64,000 bases of DNA from Mesorhizobium sp. M4B.F.Ca.ET.058.02.1.1 (GCF_003952505.1 NZ_CP034450.1:1178001-1242000); one strand, 5' to 3'; positions 43,912 to 53,315 are shown, counted from the first letter of the stretch. Made by a program: numbers and translations. Notes: generated by a model from the sequence alone, not told the origin.

Positions 43912-45225
43912 TCAACCGAGATCGGGATAGAGAGGGAAGCGATCGGTGAGCGCCACGACCTTGGCCTTCACCGCCGCCTCGACGGCCGCGTTGCCCTCGT
44001 CGGAATTCGCCACCTTCAGCCCGTCCAGCACCTCGGCGATCAGCTTGCCGATCTCGCGGAACTCGGCTTGGCCGAAGCCGCGCGTCGTGCCGGCAGGCGT
44101 GCCCAGACGTACGCCGGAGGTGACGAAGGGCTTCTCCGGATCGAACGGGATGCCGTTCTTGTTGCAGGTGATGTTGGCGCGGCCGAGTGCCGCCTCGGCG
44201 CGCTTGCCGGTGGCATTCTTGGGGCGCAGATCGACGAGCATCAAATGGTTGTCGGTGCCGCCGGAGACGATGTCGAGACCGGTTTCCTTGAGGCTCGAGG
44301 CCAGCGCCTTGGCGTTGGCGGCGACGCTTTCGGCGTAGTGCTTGAAGCTCGGCTTCAGCGCCTCGCCCAGCGCGACTGCCTTGGCGGCGATGACATGCAT
44401 CAGCGGGCCGCCCTGCAGGCCTGGAAAGACCGCCGAATTCATCTTCTTGGCGATCTCCTCGTCGTTGCACAGGATCATGCCGCCACGCGGGCCGCGCAGC
44501 GACTTGTGGGTGGTCGTCGTCACGACATGGGCGTAGGGCAGCGGCGACGGGTGCACGCCGCCGGCGACCAGGCCGGCGATATGGGCCATGTCGACCATCA
44601 GATAGGCGCCGATCGAATCGGCGATCTCGCGGAAGCGCTTCCAGTCCCAGATACGCGAATAGGCGGTGCCGCCGGCCAGGATCAGCTTGGGCTTGGTCTC
44701 ATGCGCTGTCTTCTCGATCTGATCCATATCGAGCAGGTGGTCGTCCTTGCGCACGCCGTAGGATACGACCTTGAACCACTTGCCGCTCATGTTGACCGGA
44801 GAACCATGGGTCAGGTGGCCGCCGGAATTGAGGTCGAGGCCCATGAAGGTGTCGCCAGGCTGCAGCAGCGCCAGGAACACCGCCTGGTTCATCTGGCTGC
44901 CGGAATTCGGCTGAACGTTGGCGAAGTTGCAGCCGAACAGCTTTTTCGCGCGCTCGATCGCCAGCTCCTCGGCGACGTCGACGAACTGGCAGCCGCCATA
45001 ATAGCGCTTGCCCGGATAGCCCTCGGCATATTTGTTGGTCATGATCGAGCCCTGCGCCTCGAGGACGGCGCGCGAGACGATGTTTTCGGAAGCGATCAGC
45101 TCGATCTCATGGCGCTGGCGGCCGAGCTCGTTGCGGATGGCGCCGAAAATCTCCGGATCGGCGTCGGCCAGCGTGGTCTCGAAGAAGGATTCGAACTTGT
45201 TCGACGCTGCCGCTGCTGTTGCCAT
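43912..45225 (-). CDS. glyA: Serine hydroxymethyltransferase
   Basis: The 437-residue PLP enzyme has [23 protein letters not shown], the PLP-lysine segment [20 protein letters not shown] and the C-terminal [16 protein letters not shown]. It converts serine and tetrahydrofolate to glycine and methylene-tetrahydrofolate. The start at [15 protein letters not shown] has GGAGG about 10 bases upstream; an in-frame extension upstream lacks similarity. It probably heads the operon through nrdR and the rib genes. Confidence 0.97.
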   Translation of the reverse strand: MATAAAASNKFESFFETTLADADPEIFGAIRNELGRQRHEIELIASENIVSRAVLEAQGSIMTNKYAEGYPGKRYYGGCQFVDVAEELAIERAKKLFGCNFANVQPNSGSQMNQAVFLALLQPGDTFMGLDLNSGGHLTHGSPVNMSGKWFKVVSYGVRKDDHLLDMDQIEKTAHETKPKLILAGGTAYSRIWDWKRFREIADSIGAYLMVDMAHIAGLVAGGVHPSPLPYAHVVTTTTHKSLRGPRGGMILCNDEEIAKKMNSAVFPGLQGGPLMHVIAAKAVALGEALKPSFKHYAESVAANAKALASSLKETGLDIVSGGTDNHLMLVDLRPKNATGKRAEAALGRANITCNKNGIPFDPEKPFVTSGVRLGTPAGTTRGFGQAEFREIGKLIAEVLDGLKVANSDEGNAAVEAAVKAKVVALTDRFPLYPDLG

Positions 45226-45399
45226 GGCCTGAAATCCTCCGGTTCGGGGCAATTTGTTCATGCATATCGTTGCCCCAAAACCGCTGCGCACTTCTGGGCG
45301 ACATGCATTGCCGCGCCATTAACACAGTTGTTTTCGCCTCGCCACGTTTGCGCCGCGAAATTTGCTGGCCGGATTGCGCCAAGGAGGACGGCGTGAGCG

Positions 45400-47040
45400 C
45401 TATTTCCGCTCCCGCCGGCTTTTCAGCAAGGCTTCGGTGAGCGTGATCTCGGCAAGCAGCGCCCGCATCGTATGGTCGTTGATCTCCCGGCTGCGGAACA
45501 TGGCGCGCACGGCGCCTCGCTCGGCCTCGATGCCGGCGTGCCTGAATTCCAGTTCCAGACGCCCGGCCTCGCGGGCTTCGGCGCGCGCCTCTTCGGCCTC
45601 ATCGGAGGCGGCGATGCGGCGGCGGTAGCCGGCGACGATGCTGTCGGCGACCGCGAGCCTGGCCTCGGCGGCCTCGCCCTCGCCTCCCTCGTTGGCGATG
45701 CTCTCGATTCTGGCGATTGCCGCGTTGGCGGCGCCGACGCGCGCCCGGCGTTCCTCGGCGGCGCCCGGATCCTCGCCCGGCTCGACCAGCCCACGCGCGA
45801 TCTTCGGCAAGGCGAGGCTGGCGATCGTGAGCGAACAAATGATGACGCCGGCGGCGAGGAAGATGACGACGTCGCGCGCGGGAAAGGGCGAACCGTCGGC
45901 CATGGCGAGCGGCAGCGACAGGATGCCGGCCAGCGTGATGGCGCCGCGCACGCCGGCGACGGAACCGGCGAGCCGCACGCGCAGCCCGAACGGCTCGGCC
46001 CTATGCTTGCCGAAGCGCGCCGCGACGCGCTGCGCGATGTCGCCGACCCAGATCCACAGGAACCGCAGGCCGATCAGGCAAAGCGTCAGGATCAGCACCG
46101 TGGCCACGGGCTCGATCAGCCAATGCCTGCTGGAAAGCTCCGGCGGCACGTTGCGGACGATGTCCGGAAGCTGCAGGCCAAGCAGGATGAAGAGCGCGCC
46201 GTTGAAGATGAAGGACAGCGTCGTCCACAGCGACATGGCCTGCATGCGCGCCGAGACGCCGAGATAGCGGAAAAGCCCGGAGCCGCCGGTGAGCAGGCCG
46301 GCGGTGACCGCCGCCAGGATGCCGGAGGCCTCGGCGTGCTCAGCGATGAGATAGGCGATGAAGGGCATCAGGATCATCACCAGCACCTGCGCCTCGGAGG
46401 GCACGCCGCCGATGCGGTTGAGCAACTGCAGCGTCTTGGCGGCGACGATCAGCGCCGCCACGCCGGCCAGGATGCCGGCGGCGACCGCATAGAGGAAAGT
46501 CAGGGATGCGGCGGCCAGCGAGAAGCTGCCGGTCAGCGCCGCTGCCACGGCGAAGCGGAACATGACGAGGCCGGACGCGTCGTTGAGCAGCGACTCGCCC
46601 TCCAGAATGTGCATCAGCCGCGCCGGAACCACGTTCCTGTCGACGATGGAGGACACGGCGACCGCATCGGTCGGCGACAGAACGGCGGCGAGCGCGAAGG
46701 CAACAACCAGCGGGATGCTCGGCACCAGCCAGTGCAAGGCATAGCCGAAGCCGACGATGGTGAAGAAGACCAGCCCGACGGCAAGGTCGAGGATCGGCCC
46801 GCGCAGCGCCAGAAGCTCGCGCTTGGGCGCGGCCACGGCATCGCCGAACAGGAGCGGCGGGATGAACACCAGGAGGAACAGCTCCGGGTCGATCTCGACA
46901 TGCAGGCCGCGCGCCGGCCAGGCAAGGGCCGCACCGATGGCGATCTGCAGCACCGGCAGCGGCAGGCGCACCAGCCGAACCAACGCGCCGGAAAGCGCGA
47001 CGAACACGAGCACGACCAGGATGAAGACGGCGACATGCAT
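45400..47040 (-). CDS. Na+/H+ antiporter (CPA1 family)
   Basis: The 546-residue protein has about twelve membrane helices with the CPA1 signatures VFIPPLLFGDAVAAP, LSPTDAVAVSSIV and LEGESLLNDASGLVMFRFAVAAAL (the ND-type ion-binding pair). A charged C-terminal cytoplasmic tail of about 130 residues rich in Glu, Ala and Arg follows. It would exchange sodium or potassium for protons. The ATG giving MHVAVFILVV was chosen at the first helix. It is monocistronic, with the L,D-transpeptidase terminator lying upstream of it. Confidence 0.92.
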   Translation of the reverse strand: MHVAVFILVVLVFVALSGALVRLVRLPLPVLQIAIGAALAWPARGLHVEIDPELFLLVFIPPLLFGDAVAAPKRELLALRGPILDLAVGLVFFTIVGFGYALHWLVPSIPLVVAFALAAVLSPTDAVAVSSIVDRNVVPARLMHILEGESLLNDASGLVMFRFAVAAALTGSFSLAAASLTFLYAVAAGILAGVAALIVAAKTLQLLNRIGGVPSEAQVLVMILMPFIAYLIAEHAEASGILAAVTAGLLTGGSGLFRYLGVSARMQAMSLWTTLSFIFNGALFILLGLQLPDIVRNVPPELSSRHWLIEPVATVLILTLCLIGLRFLWIWVGDIAQRVAARFGKHRAEPFGLRVRLAGSVAGVRGAITLAGILSLPLAMADGSPFPARDVVIFLAAGVIICSLTIASLALPKIARGLVEPGEDPGAAEERRARVGAANAAIARIESIANEGGEGEAAEARLAVADSIVAGYRRRIAASDEAEEARAEAREAGRLELEFRHAGIEAERGAVRAMFRSREINDHTMRALLAEITLTEALLKSRRERK

Positions 47041-47129
47041 GGCGGCGATTCCGAATATGCCCGACCATGCGCAAAGCAGGCCCTGCCGTCCAGTCGCGAC
47101 GAAGACTAGCTGACGGAAGGTGGAAAGCA

Positions 47130-47156
47130 AAAAGGCCGCCCTACAGGCGGCCTTTT
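47130..47156 (-). terminator. Rho-independent terminator of the L,D-transpeptidase gene
   Basis: AAAAGGCCGCC and GGCGGCCTTTT form a perfect stem with a five-base loop. On the minus strand it is followed by a T run. It lies 20 bases after the stop of the L,D-transpeptidase gene. Confidence 0.88.
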
Positions 47157-47175
47157 CTGGAAATATATCAATTGC

Positions 47176-48429
47176 TTATAGCGAAGACGTGATCTGCAGC
47201 GCGTCGTTGCCGTCGAGACCGTAAATGTCGTCGCGGAACTGCACGACGCCTGGTCCCGTCGACCAGGCCGACAGGTAGAGGAAGTGTACCGGCACCGGAT
47301 TGGTCACTTGAACCGGGGTGTTCTCGCCGGTCTTGATCGTCGCCTCGAAATGCTGGCGGTCCCAGCCGGGCGTGTCGCGCAGAATCCAGGTGACGAGGTC
47401 GCGCACGTTCTGGACGCGCACGCAGCCCGAGGAATCGAAGCGCATCAGCTTGCCGAACAGGCTCTGCTGCGGCGTGTCGTGCATATAGACGCCATCCGGG
47501 CTGGGGAAATTGATCTTGACCGAGGCCATGGCGTTGCCGGCGCCCGGATCCTGGCGGAAGCGGTACTTCTCGGCGTCGTCCGTCGACCAGTCGACCGTCA
47601 TTGGATCGACCTCGCTGCCATCCGGCGCGAACAGGCGGATGTGGCTGTCCTTGAGGTAGTTGGGATCCTTGCGCATCAGCGGAATGATATCCTTGCGCAC
47701 GATCGAAACCGGGGCATTCCAGTAGGGATTGACGATGATCTCGTTGATCTTGGAATTCACGATCGGCGTCTGGCGGTCGATCTTGCCGACGATCGCGGTG
47801 TGGCGCAGCACGACGCGGTCGTTCTCGACTGCCTCGATCTGGGCCGCCGGAATGTCGACCAGCACGTAACGGTTGCCCAGCGTGCCTGCCTTTTCGCGCA
47901 GACGCTGCAGGTTGGTCTGCAGCTGGCCAAGCCGGATCTGCGCCGAAACATTCATCGCGGTGTAGGTGTATTTGCCCATGGCGCCGTCGGCCGGCAGGCC
48001 GTGGCGAAGCTGGAAGCGCTTGACGGCGGCGTCGACGTAGGAATCGAACGAGGTCGAGATGCCGGCGCTCTGCGACAGATCGCCCGAGATCATCAGCCGC
48101 TTGCGCAGCGGCACCACATCCGGATCCTCGACGCCGAGCTGCAGCTTCTTGGTCGCGGGCACCTGCTCCCAGCCACCCTGGCCGGCGATGGTCTGGTACT
48201 GCGCCACGGCCTGCTCGGTGAAGGCGACGGTCTGCAGGCTGAAGATCGGCAGCGTCGAGGCCACCTTGCCGCCCTCGCTGGCGCGGGCGTCGAACTGGTC
48301 GTCCCAATTGCCGCGGGCCGAAGATTTCAGGATGTCCCCGATCACGTCCTGCGCGCTGGCGCTGTTGGCAACCATGGCCGCGGCAAGCGCGGAGGCTCCG
48401 GAAAGGAAGAAACGGCGGCTGGTTCTCAT
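47176..48429 (-). CDS. ldtP: L,D-transpeptidase (YkuD family), LdtP-like
   Basis: The 417-residue protein has an exported N-terminus with RTSRRFFLSGASALAAAMVANSASA, close to a twin-arginine signal. A peptidoglycan-binding segment (AAVKRFQLRHGLPADGAMGKYT, about 134-155) follows. The YkuD catalytic domain has His317 in YMHDTP and the nucleophile Cys336 in FDSSGCVRV. It would cross-link peptidoglycan by 3-3 bonds or attach proteins to it. An ldtR-type regulator gene lies 1 kb upstream on the same strand, matching the LdtR-LdtP pair described in Liberibacter and Sinorhizobium. A 34-bp inverted repeat lies upstream. The gene symbol is by analogy. Confidence 0.9.
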   Translation of the reverse strand: MRTSRRFFLSGASALAAAMVANSASAQDVIGDILKSSARGNWDDQFDARASEGGKVASTLPIFSLQTVAFTEQAVAQYQTIAGQGGWEQVPATKKLQLGVEDPDVVPLRKRLMISGDLSQSAGISTSFDSYVDAAVKRFQLRHGLPADGAMGKYTYTAMNVSAQIRLGQLQTNLQRLREKAGTLGNRYVLVDIPAAQIEAVENDRVVLRHTAIVGKIDRQTPIVNSKINEIIVNPYWNAPVSIVRKDIIPLMRKDPNYLKDSHIRLFAPDGSEVDPMTVDWSTDDAEKYRFRQDPGAGNAMASVKINFPSPDGVYMHDTPQQSLFGKLMRFDSSGCVRVQNVRDLVTWILRDTPGWDRQHFEATIKTGENTPVQVTNPVPVHFLYLSAWSTGPGVVQFRDDIYGLDGNDALQITSSL

Positions 48430-48815
48430 GGACGTTCTCTAAGTAATCTGGTCACTGCTGCGTTGATCGTCGGGCGATCCCGCCCGCACTTTATGGTTGG
48501 CAATCTTAACAATTAGCCAACCATAGCCGGTGTCACTTCAGCGTGAAACACGCGGCGTGACGCAACTTCCGGATGAAGGCAAGCCTGCGGCCGCAGCATC
48601 ATCCGCATTCTCGCTTTCACTGCGATTATGGCGGCAACGTGGCCTTGGCCCGCGATTTGCTTCCGGCGAGGCGATGAAAGGAAGGGACCGGTGCTTTTTT
48701 GGCACCCATGGGACAATCCAAGCATCTGACCTGAAGCGGCCCTCGTCCCAATCTCAACAGCAGCGCGCCCGACTACGCCCTGCGTAGCGATGGGCGTTGC
48801 AGGGAGCGTTGCCCT
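48430..48815. other. 386-base intergenic region upstream of the L,D-transpeptidase gene
   Basis: It holds the perfect inverted repeat at 48492-48525 and presumably the transpeptidase promoter. Two short open frames of 70-85 codons on opposite strands have no ribosome site and no family resemblance, so no gene is called. Confidence 0.6.
48492..48525. promoter_or_regulatory. Candidate operator: perfect 10-bp inverted repeat
   Basis: TATGGTTGGC and GCCAACCATA are perfect inverted arms with a 14-base A/T-rich spacer, 63-96 bases upstream of the L,D-transpeptidase start. Position and symmetry fit a regulator-binding site, LdtR being the obvious candidate. No factor has been shown to bind; the stem could also be an RNA hairpin. 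Confidence 0.5.
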
Positions 48816-49214
48816 TCAGGGCGAAGTATCGACCTTCGGAGCCTGAGCTGGCCGCGCCTTCAATTCCGAACATCGCTGCAACACCTCTTGTCGAGGATAA
48901 CGCATGACCTTGTTGTCGTGCAGCTTGAGCAGCAGCTCGCGTCTCGTTTCCGTGGTTTCACCGTCCGAACAGGTCATGTCCAGAACGATCGCATCGAGGC
49001 CCTTGATCTTCTGAACCCTCTCCAGCGAGCAGCCGACTTCCCACATCTCCACCGCCTTGTCGGTGAATGTCACGATCGTATCGTTGTTGTCGCATGGGGC
49101 GCTGCCTTCGGCGGCGAAAGAATCCTTCCACCACTCCTCGGCGGAAGCCGCGGTCGAAATCAACAGAAGCACCGCGGCAACCCAGCAGATCTTTGAACGG
49201 TTTTTCAGGTCCAT
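48816..49214 (-). CDS. Small exported cysteine-containing protein, unknown
   Basis: The 132-residue product has a signal peptide (RSKICWVAAVLLLISTAASA) and a mature part of about 110 residues with four cysteines (APCDNN, VGCSLERV, DMTCSDG, QRCSEL). A strand-rich middle VTFTDKAVEMWEVGCSLERV precedes a basic helix. GGGAG lies 6 bases before the ATG. It sits between ldtP and ldtR on the same strand, so it may belong to the same envelope-stress group. No family was recognised. Confidence 0.75.
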   Translation of the reverse strand: MDLKNRSKICWVAAVLLLISTAASAEEWWKDSFAAEGSAPCDNNDTIVTFTDKAVEMWEVGCSLERVQKIKGLDAIVLDMTCSDGETTETRRELLLKLHDNKVMRYPRQEVLQRCSELKARPAQAPKVDTSP

Positions 49215-49423
49215 GTTCGCTCCCTCGCCAGGAAGCGACATTAGGCAGTGCTGCAGCGAAAGCAAACAGGGCAGACGCCCTGCCGATGGGCGCGGCGCAT
49301 CCGGAAGGTCCCTTTGCATCGCGAAAGGGAAAAGGAACCGGCGCCTTTCGACACCGGTCCCCGACTGTATCCCCTGCCCGCGCTTCTGCGGCAAGGCTTC
49401 TATCCCTCGGCGTGGATGCGCAC

Positions 49424-49939
49424 TTACATCCGGTAGGCGATCGTGTCGTTCCAGAAGCGGTCCAGCCGCTGCAGCGCGCGGTTCATCTGCTTGAACTCGT
49501 CGGTGTTGATGCCGCCGACCTGCTCGATCGAGCCGACATGGCGCTCGTAGAGGCCGGCGACCACCTCAGCCACCTCGTTGCCCTTCGGAGTCAACGAGAC
49601 GCGGACCGAACGACGGTCGATGCGCGAGCGCTGGTGGTTGATGAAGCCGAGGTCGACCAGCTTCTTCAGGTTGTAGGAGACATTCGAGCCGAGATAGTAG
49701 CCACGCGAGCGCAGTTCGCCGGCGGTCAGCTCCGAATTGCCGATGTTGAAGAGCAGCAGCGCCTGGATGGCGTTGATGTCGGAACGGCCGTTGCGGTCGA
49801 ACTCATCCTTGATTACGTCAAGCAGGCGGCGGTGCAGGCGCTCCACCAGCTGCAGCGATTCCATGTAAAGCGAACGGATCGCCTCGCGGCGGTCGTCGGA
49901 TACGGTGGCGGTCTTCGCCGCCGGACGCGAATTGATCAT
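49424..49939 (-). CDS. ldtR: MarR family winged-helix regulator, LdtR-like
   Basis: The 171-residue protein has a MarR core with NAIQALLLFNIGNSELTAGELRSRGYYLGSNVSYNLKKLVDLGFINHQRSRIDRRSVRVSLTPKGNEV. The GELRSRGYYLGSNVSYNLKKL recognition helix is characteristic of the LdtR group. In Liberibacter and Sinorhizobium LdtR controls an L,D-transpeptidase gene and osmotic tolerance, and small ligands release it from DNA. The transpeptidase gene 1 kb downstream fits this. An inverted repeat TCGAAT-N9-ATTCGA lies about 65 bases upstream. Confidence 0.87.
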   Translation of the reverse strand: MINSRPAAKTATVSDDRREAIRSLYMESLQLVERLHRRLLDVIKDEFDRNGRSDINAIQALLLFNIGNSELTAGELRSRGYYLGSNVSYNLKKLVDLGFINHQRSRIDRRSVRVSLTPKGNEVAEVVAGLYERHVGSIEQVGGINTDEFKQMNRALQRLDRFWNDTIAYRM

Positions 49940-50001
49940 TGTCTTTGCCTCTCGTTTGTCGCCCGGTGATTTTTTTGTTTTTCACCTTGATCGCGACACT
50001 A

Positions 50002-50022
50002 TCGAATACTCATAAAATTCGA
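50002..50022. promoter_or_regulatory. Candidate ldtR upstream inverted repeat
   Basis: TCGAAT and ATTCGA flank a nine-base A/T-rich spacer in the ldtR upstream region. MarR proteins often bind such sites near their own promoters. The arms do not match the repeat upstream of the transpeptidase gene, so the same protein may not bind both. Confidence 0.3.
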
Positions 50023-50176
50023 CTTAAACGCCAAGGCTAACAAGAGCTTACCGGTAAGAGGTTTCGAAAGAGGCTTAACGAACGGTCACCCCAGCAAGGA
50101 CAATTAACCTAAAGATTTAGCCACCGGTTTCGGACGGGAATCGGCATGCCGGGATCGGGCCGCGGCGACGGGCGAT

Positions 50177-50599
50177 CTACCGCCGGGCCCGCAGCTTCTG
50201 CAGCCAGATCGCAACCCGGAAGATAATGTAGAGCACCGCCACCGTGGCGTGCGAGGCGATGATCAGCGGCCGATGGCCGAACAGATCGGGAAAGCCGGCA
50301 TACATGACGATCTCGGTCGCCGCGCAGATGAACCAGATCACCGGCCCCCAGGAGGCCAGCATCCACAGGCCCGCGGCGGCGAAGGGAAAGAACACGGCGA
50401 GCATCACCGCCGCCACCTGCCAATGCACCGGCATCAGGTCGAAGCGCCAGAGCGCGCCCGGGTAGAAGCCGATCAGCCGGATCCAGTAGAGGATGCCAAA
50501 CAGCAGGCAGTAGCCGGCGATGACGCGCTGGAACCAGGCGAAAATGATCTCGGTTGTCGAGGGCTGCAGCACGACGCGCCTGGAGGTGACTTCGCTCAC
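50177..50599 (-). CDS. Four-helix membrane protein (DUF6163-like)
   Basis: The 140-residue protein has four hydrophobic segments, including GYCLLFGILYWIRLIGFYPG and VAAVMLAVFFPFAAAGLWMLASWGPVIWFICAATEIVMYAGF. A GTG start overlaps the stop of the 3-hydroxyisobutyryl-CoA hydrolase-like gene by four bases (GTGA), which fixes the start. The family name DUF6163 is from memory and tentative. Its function is unknown. Confidence 0.7.
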   Translation of the reverse strand: MSEVTSRRVVLQPSTTEIIFAWFQRVIAGYCLLFGILYWIRLIGFYPGALWRFDLMPVHWQVAAVMLAVFFPFAAAGLWMLASWGPVIWFICAATEIVMYAGFPDLFGHRPLIIASHATVAVLYIIFRVAIWLQKLRARR

Positions 50600-51639
50600 A
50601 GGTCGAGCTCCCGCTCGCCGAGGGGCGCGAAATAGGCATCGACATCGGCGAAGCTCACCGCGTCGAGACTGGCCGGGCGCCAGCGCGGAGTCGAGCCCTT
50701 GTCGATGATGGCGGCGCGGATGCCTTCGTAGAAGTCGTGACCGGCCAGCATGCGGTTGAGGATGCGGAACTCCATCTTCATGCACGCGTCCATCGACATG
50801 GTCAGCCCGGCGCTGATCTGGCGCCAGGCCACGTGCAGGCTGGTCGGCGAGCGCGTCCTGATCGTCGCGAGCGTCGTTGCGGCAAACTCGTCGGAGGTTG
50901 CGGCCCGATCGAGGCTGGCGATGATATCGGACAAAGACGGTTGCGCGAAATGGCGGGCGATCGCTTCCAGCACCAACCGGTCCGTCTCACGCCTTGCCGG
51001 GACGAAAAAGCTGCGCAGCACCGATTCCGGGTCGCCGGTGGCGCAGAGCCGGTCGAGGAAGCCGGCCTGGTCCTCGGCCTTGATGGTGTGGGTGGCAAGC
51101 CCCGACCACAGCGCGTCGCCGTGGCGAATCCGGGTTCCGGTCAGCGCCAGATACATGCCGAAACTGCCGCCGAGGTCCGGCAGTAGGTGGCTCGCACCGA
51201 CATCGGGGAAGAAGCCGATGCCGACCTCCGGCATGGCGAACTGGGCGTTCTCGGTCAGCACGCGCTGCGAGCCGTGGAAGGAAATGCCGACGCCGCCACC
51301 CATGACGATGCCGTCGATCAGCGCGACATAGGGCTTCCTGAAGGCGTTGATGCGGGCGTTGAGCCGGTATTCGTCGGCAAAGAAGTCGACCGGCGGCCGC
51401 CCGGCACGGCCGGCCTCATAGATGTGCAGGATGTCGCCGCCGGCGGAGAACGCCCTGCCCTCGGCCTTGACGATCACGACATCGACGCCGTCATCGCGCT
51501 CCCAGGCTTCGAGCGCCTTGCCAAGCGCCTTGACCATGGCGTGCGTGACAGCGTTGAGCGCCTGCGGCCGCGTCAGCGTAACGACGCCGGCCCTGCCCAA
51601 CCGCTCGAAGCGAATTTCGTCGCCTCCGCCAAAATCCAT
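50596..51639 (-). CDS. 3-hydroxyisobutyryl-CoA hydrolase-like enoyl-CoA hydratase family protein
   Basis: The 347-residue protein has the crotonase fold with VTLTRPQALNAVTHAMVKAL, FSAGGDILHIYEAG and IDGIVMGGGVGISFHGSQRVLTENAQFAMPEVGIGFFPDVGASHLLPDLGG. The last segment carries the catalytic acidic residues used by HIBCH. Length and the C-terminal helical extension match HIBCH rather than short hydratases. The expected reaction in valine breakdown is hydrolysis of 3-hydroxyisobutyryl-CoA. The ATG with GGAGG about 11 bases upstream was chosen. It is coupled to the downstream membrane protein. Confidence 0.87.
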   Translation of the reverse strand: MDFGGGDEIRFERLGRAGVVTLTRPQALNAVTHAMVKALGKALEAWERDDGVDVVIVKAEGRAFSAGGDILHIYEAGRAGRPPVDFFADEYRLNARINAFRKPYVALIDGIVMGGGVGISFHGSQRVLTENAQFAMPEVGIGFFPDVGASHLLPDLGGSFGMYLALTGTRIRHGDALWSGLATHTIKAEDQAGFLDRLCATGDPESVLRSFFVPARRETDRLVLEAIARHFAQPSLSDIIASLDRAATSDEFAATTLATIRTRSPTSLHVAWRQISAGLTMSMDACMKMEFRILNRMLAGHDFYEGIRAAIIDKGSTPRWRPASLDAVSFADVDAYFAPLGERELDL

Positions 51640-51757
51640 CGTAAGAGAATCCTCCCCCGCGCCTGCGGGATTTGAAGTGCTAAGCGGCGACTGGGCGAAC
51701 GTCAATTGTCGGGCGCGGGCAGAGATGACTGCGCTCGTTCGAATTGCCACAGGCTGC

Positions 51758-52306
51758 CTACCACACGAAGGGGATCAACGCCTTGGTTCGCCTGGCATAA
51801 GCAGGAAATTCATTGGGGAACTGCACCGCAAGGAGCCGGTCTTCGGCGCCGACGCGCCAGAGAAAAAGCGAGCCCAACAGGATAAGCAGGAAGATAAAAC
51901 CGCCGCCCACCACGATCGCTGATCCGATACCTGCGACCATGCCGCCTGTGTACATGGGATGACGCACGTAGCGGTACGGGCCGGAAGTCACAAGTTCATG
52001 GTCCTGCTTGGCCGAGACGGTCTGGCTCCAGTTGCGGCCAAGGCTTTGTCGCGCCCATACCAGGAATGCCATGCCAGCAAGGGTGACGACGACACCAATG
52101 CCGGCTAAAGCCGGGCCCACGGGCGCGAAGTTGACGAATGCGAACGCCCGCAGATGCGGAAGCAGGAAGGCCACTATCACAGCGAACAGCAAGGCGAAGC
52201 TTTGCAGCAAATGCGGCCGTGTATCGCGCTTCACACCCGCCGCTTGAATGGTGAGATAGACGATCAGCAGGATCCAGGCGGCATAGATGAGCCAGATGAA
52301 GATCAT
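51758..52306 (-). CDS. Isoprenylcysteine carboxyl methyltransferase (ICMT/PEMT-like) membrane protein
   Basis: The 182-residue protein has about five membrane helices. The conserved C-terminal methyltransferase signature is GPYRYVRHPMYTGGMVAGIGSAI and FLWRVGAEDRLLAVQFPNEFPAYARRTKALIPFVW (the RHPxY and E...F...Y pattern). Relatives methylate lipids or small hydrophobic molecules with S-adenosylmethionine. AAGGAG lies 6 bases before the ATG, which decides the start over an upstream in-frame Met. The substrate is unknown. It is divergent from the DUF2066 gene. Confidence 0.87.
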   Translation of the reverse strand: MIFIWLIYAAWILLIVYLTIQAAGVKRDTRPHLLQSFALLFAVIVAFLLPHLRAFAFVNFAPVGPALAGIGVVVTLAGMAFLVWARQSLGRNWSQTVSAKQDHELVTSGPYRYVRHPMYTGGMVAGIGSAIVVGGGFIFLLILLGSLFLWRVGAEDRLLAVQFPNEFPAYARRTKALIPFVW

Positions 52307-52449
52307 TGCTCGCTCCTTCGATTGGCCATGCCGGTCCAGCGTGGCGCACGGATGCCCCATGCCGGCGGCCATGCGGCGCAAAGCAACCGACTTGGCCGCT
52401 GTTGGCGCCCGGTGCTAGAAGATGGCCACGTTGAACTGGATGGCAAGAC

Positions 52450-53268
52450 ATGACCGGGCCTTCTCGTCTCATGGCTGCAACGATCTGCCTGATCGCTCTT
52501 TGCCTCATGTCTGGTGCTGCTCTGGCCGCGACGGAAGCGCTCTACCAGTCGCAGACGATCGTCACCGGCACCGGCGAGGTCAACCGGAAGATCGGCTTCA
52601 GGGATTGCCTGGACAAAGTGCTTGTGAGGGTCTCGGGCGATCAGCGGCTGCCGGGCAAACCGGAGATGGCGGCGCTGCGCGACAAGGCAGGCGATTTCGT
52701 CGAATCCTTCCGCTACCACGACCGGCTGGAAGGCATCCCCGTGCATGACGAGCAAGGCACGCATGACCGGCCGCACGACCTCACCTGCCTCTACAAGCCC
52801 GCTGTGATCGACAAGGTGCTGGCCCAGCTTGGCAGCAAGCCTTGGCTCGGCGAGCGACCGACGGTCGCGGTTTTCCTGATGGCCGAGCAAGGCACGCGGC
52901 ATTTCGCGCTGAGCGCCGATGACGAGCGCGGCGAGGCGATGCGCGAATCCTTCATCAACGCCACGGGGCCGCTGCTGATGCGCATCGCCTTCCCGCCGGG
53001 GTCGATGATTTCCGGGATGGACGAGAAGGCGCTGCACACCACCGACATGGCCACGCTCGACGAGCTGGCGAGGAAGGCCGGCGCCGACCAGGCGCTCGCC
53101 GGCAGCATCGTATGGAGCGACAAGGACCTGGGCTGGATCGCCGACTGGCGGCTGGCCGATGGCGGCAAGACCTATCGCTGGCAGGTGCGCGGCGTCAGCT
53201 TCGACGAGGCGTTCCGTGTCGCCATGCGGGGCGCGGCGCAAGTGCTGTCGGGCAATGGGCAGCCCTGA
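52450..53268 (+). CDS. DUF2066 family exported protein
   Basis: The 272-residue protein has a signal peptide (MAATICLIALCLMSGAALAA) followed by the DUF2066 core. This starts at SQTIVTGTGEVNRKIGFRDCLDKVLVRVSGDQRL and ends with YRWQVRGVSFDEAFRVAMRGAAQVLSG. The family is periplasmic and its function is not established. It is 117 bases upstream of hemB in the same direction; a truncated copy of the intergenic repeat lies between. Confidence 0.85.
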   Translation: MTGPSRLMAATICLIALCLMSGAALAATEALYQSQTIVTGTGEVNRKIGFRDCLDKVLVRVSGDQRLPGKPEMAALRDKAGDFVESFRYHDRLEGIPVHDEQGTHDRPHDLTCLYKPAVIDKVLAQLGSKPWLGERPTVAVFLMAEQGTRHFALSADDERGEAMRESFINATGPLLMRIAFPPGSMISGMDEKALHTTDMATLDELARKAGADQALAGSIVWSDKDLGWIADWRLADGGKTYRWQVRGVSFDEAFRVAMRGAAQVLSGNGQP

Positions 53269-53278
53269 GAGGTCGGCG

Positions 53279-53315
53279 CTGCCCCCTTCTCCCCGTCAAC
53301 GGGGACAAGGAAGGC
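53279..53315. repeat. Truncated copy of the CTCCCCGT...ACGGGGAG repeat
   Basis: CTTCTCCCCGTCAACGGGGACAAGG resembles one hairpin half of the units at 56184-56353, without the tail. It lies between the DUF2066 gene and hemB. Confidence 0.6.

Noticed and set aside
45472-47109. A 545-codon open frame opposite the sodium/proton antiporter gene
   Set aside because: The product is rich in Gly, Asp, Gln and Arg without any domain; it mirrors the codon pattern of the real membrane protein gene.
48530-48787. An 85-codon frame in the gap upstream of the L,D-transpeptidase gene
   Set aside because: It has no ribosome site, no conserved pattern and odd composition, and lies in a probable regulatory region.
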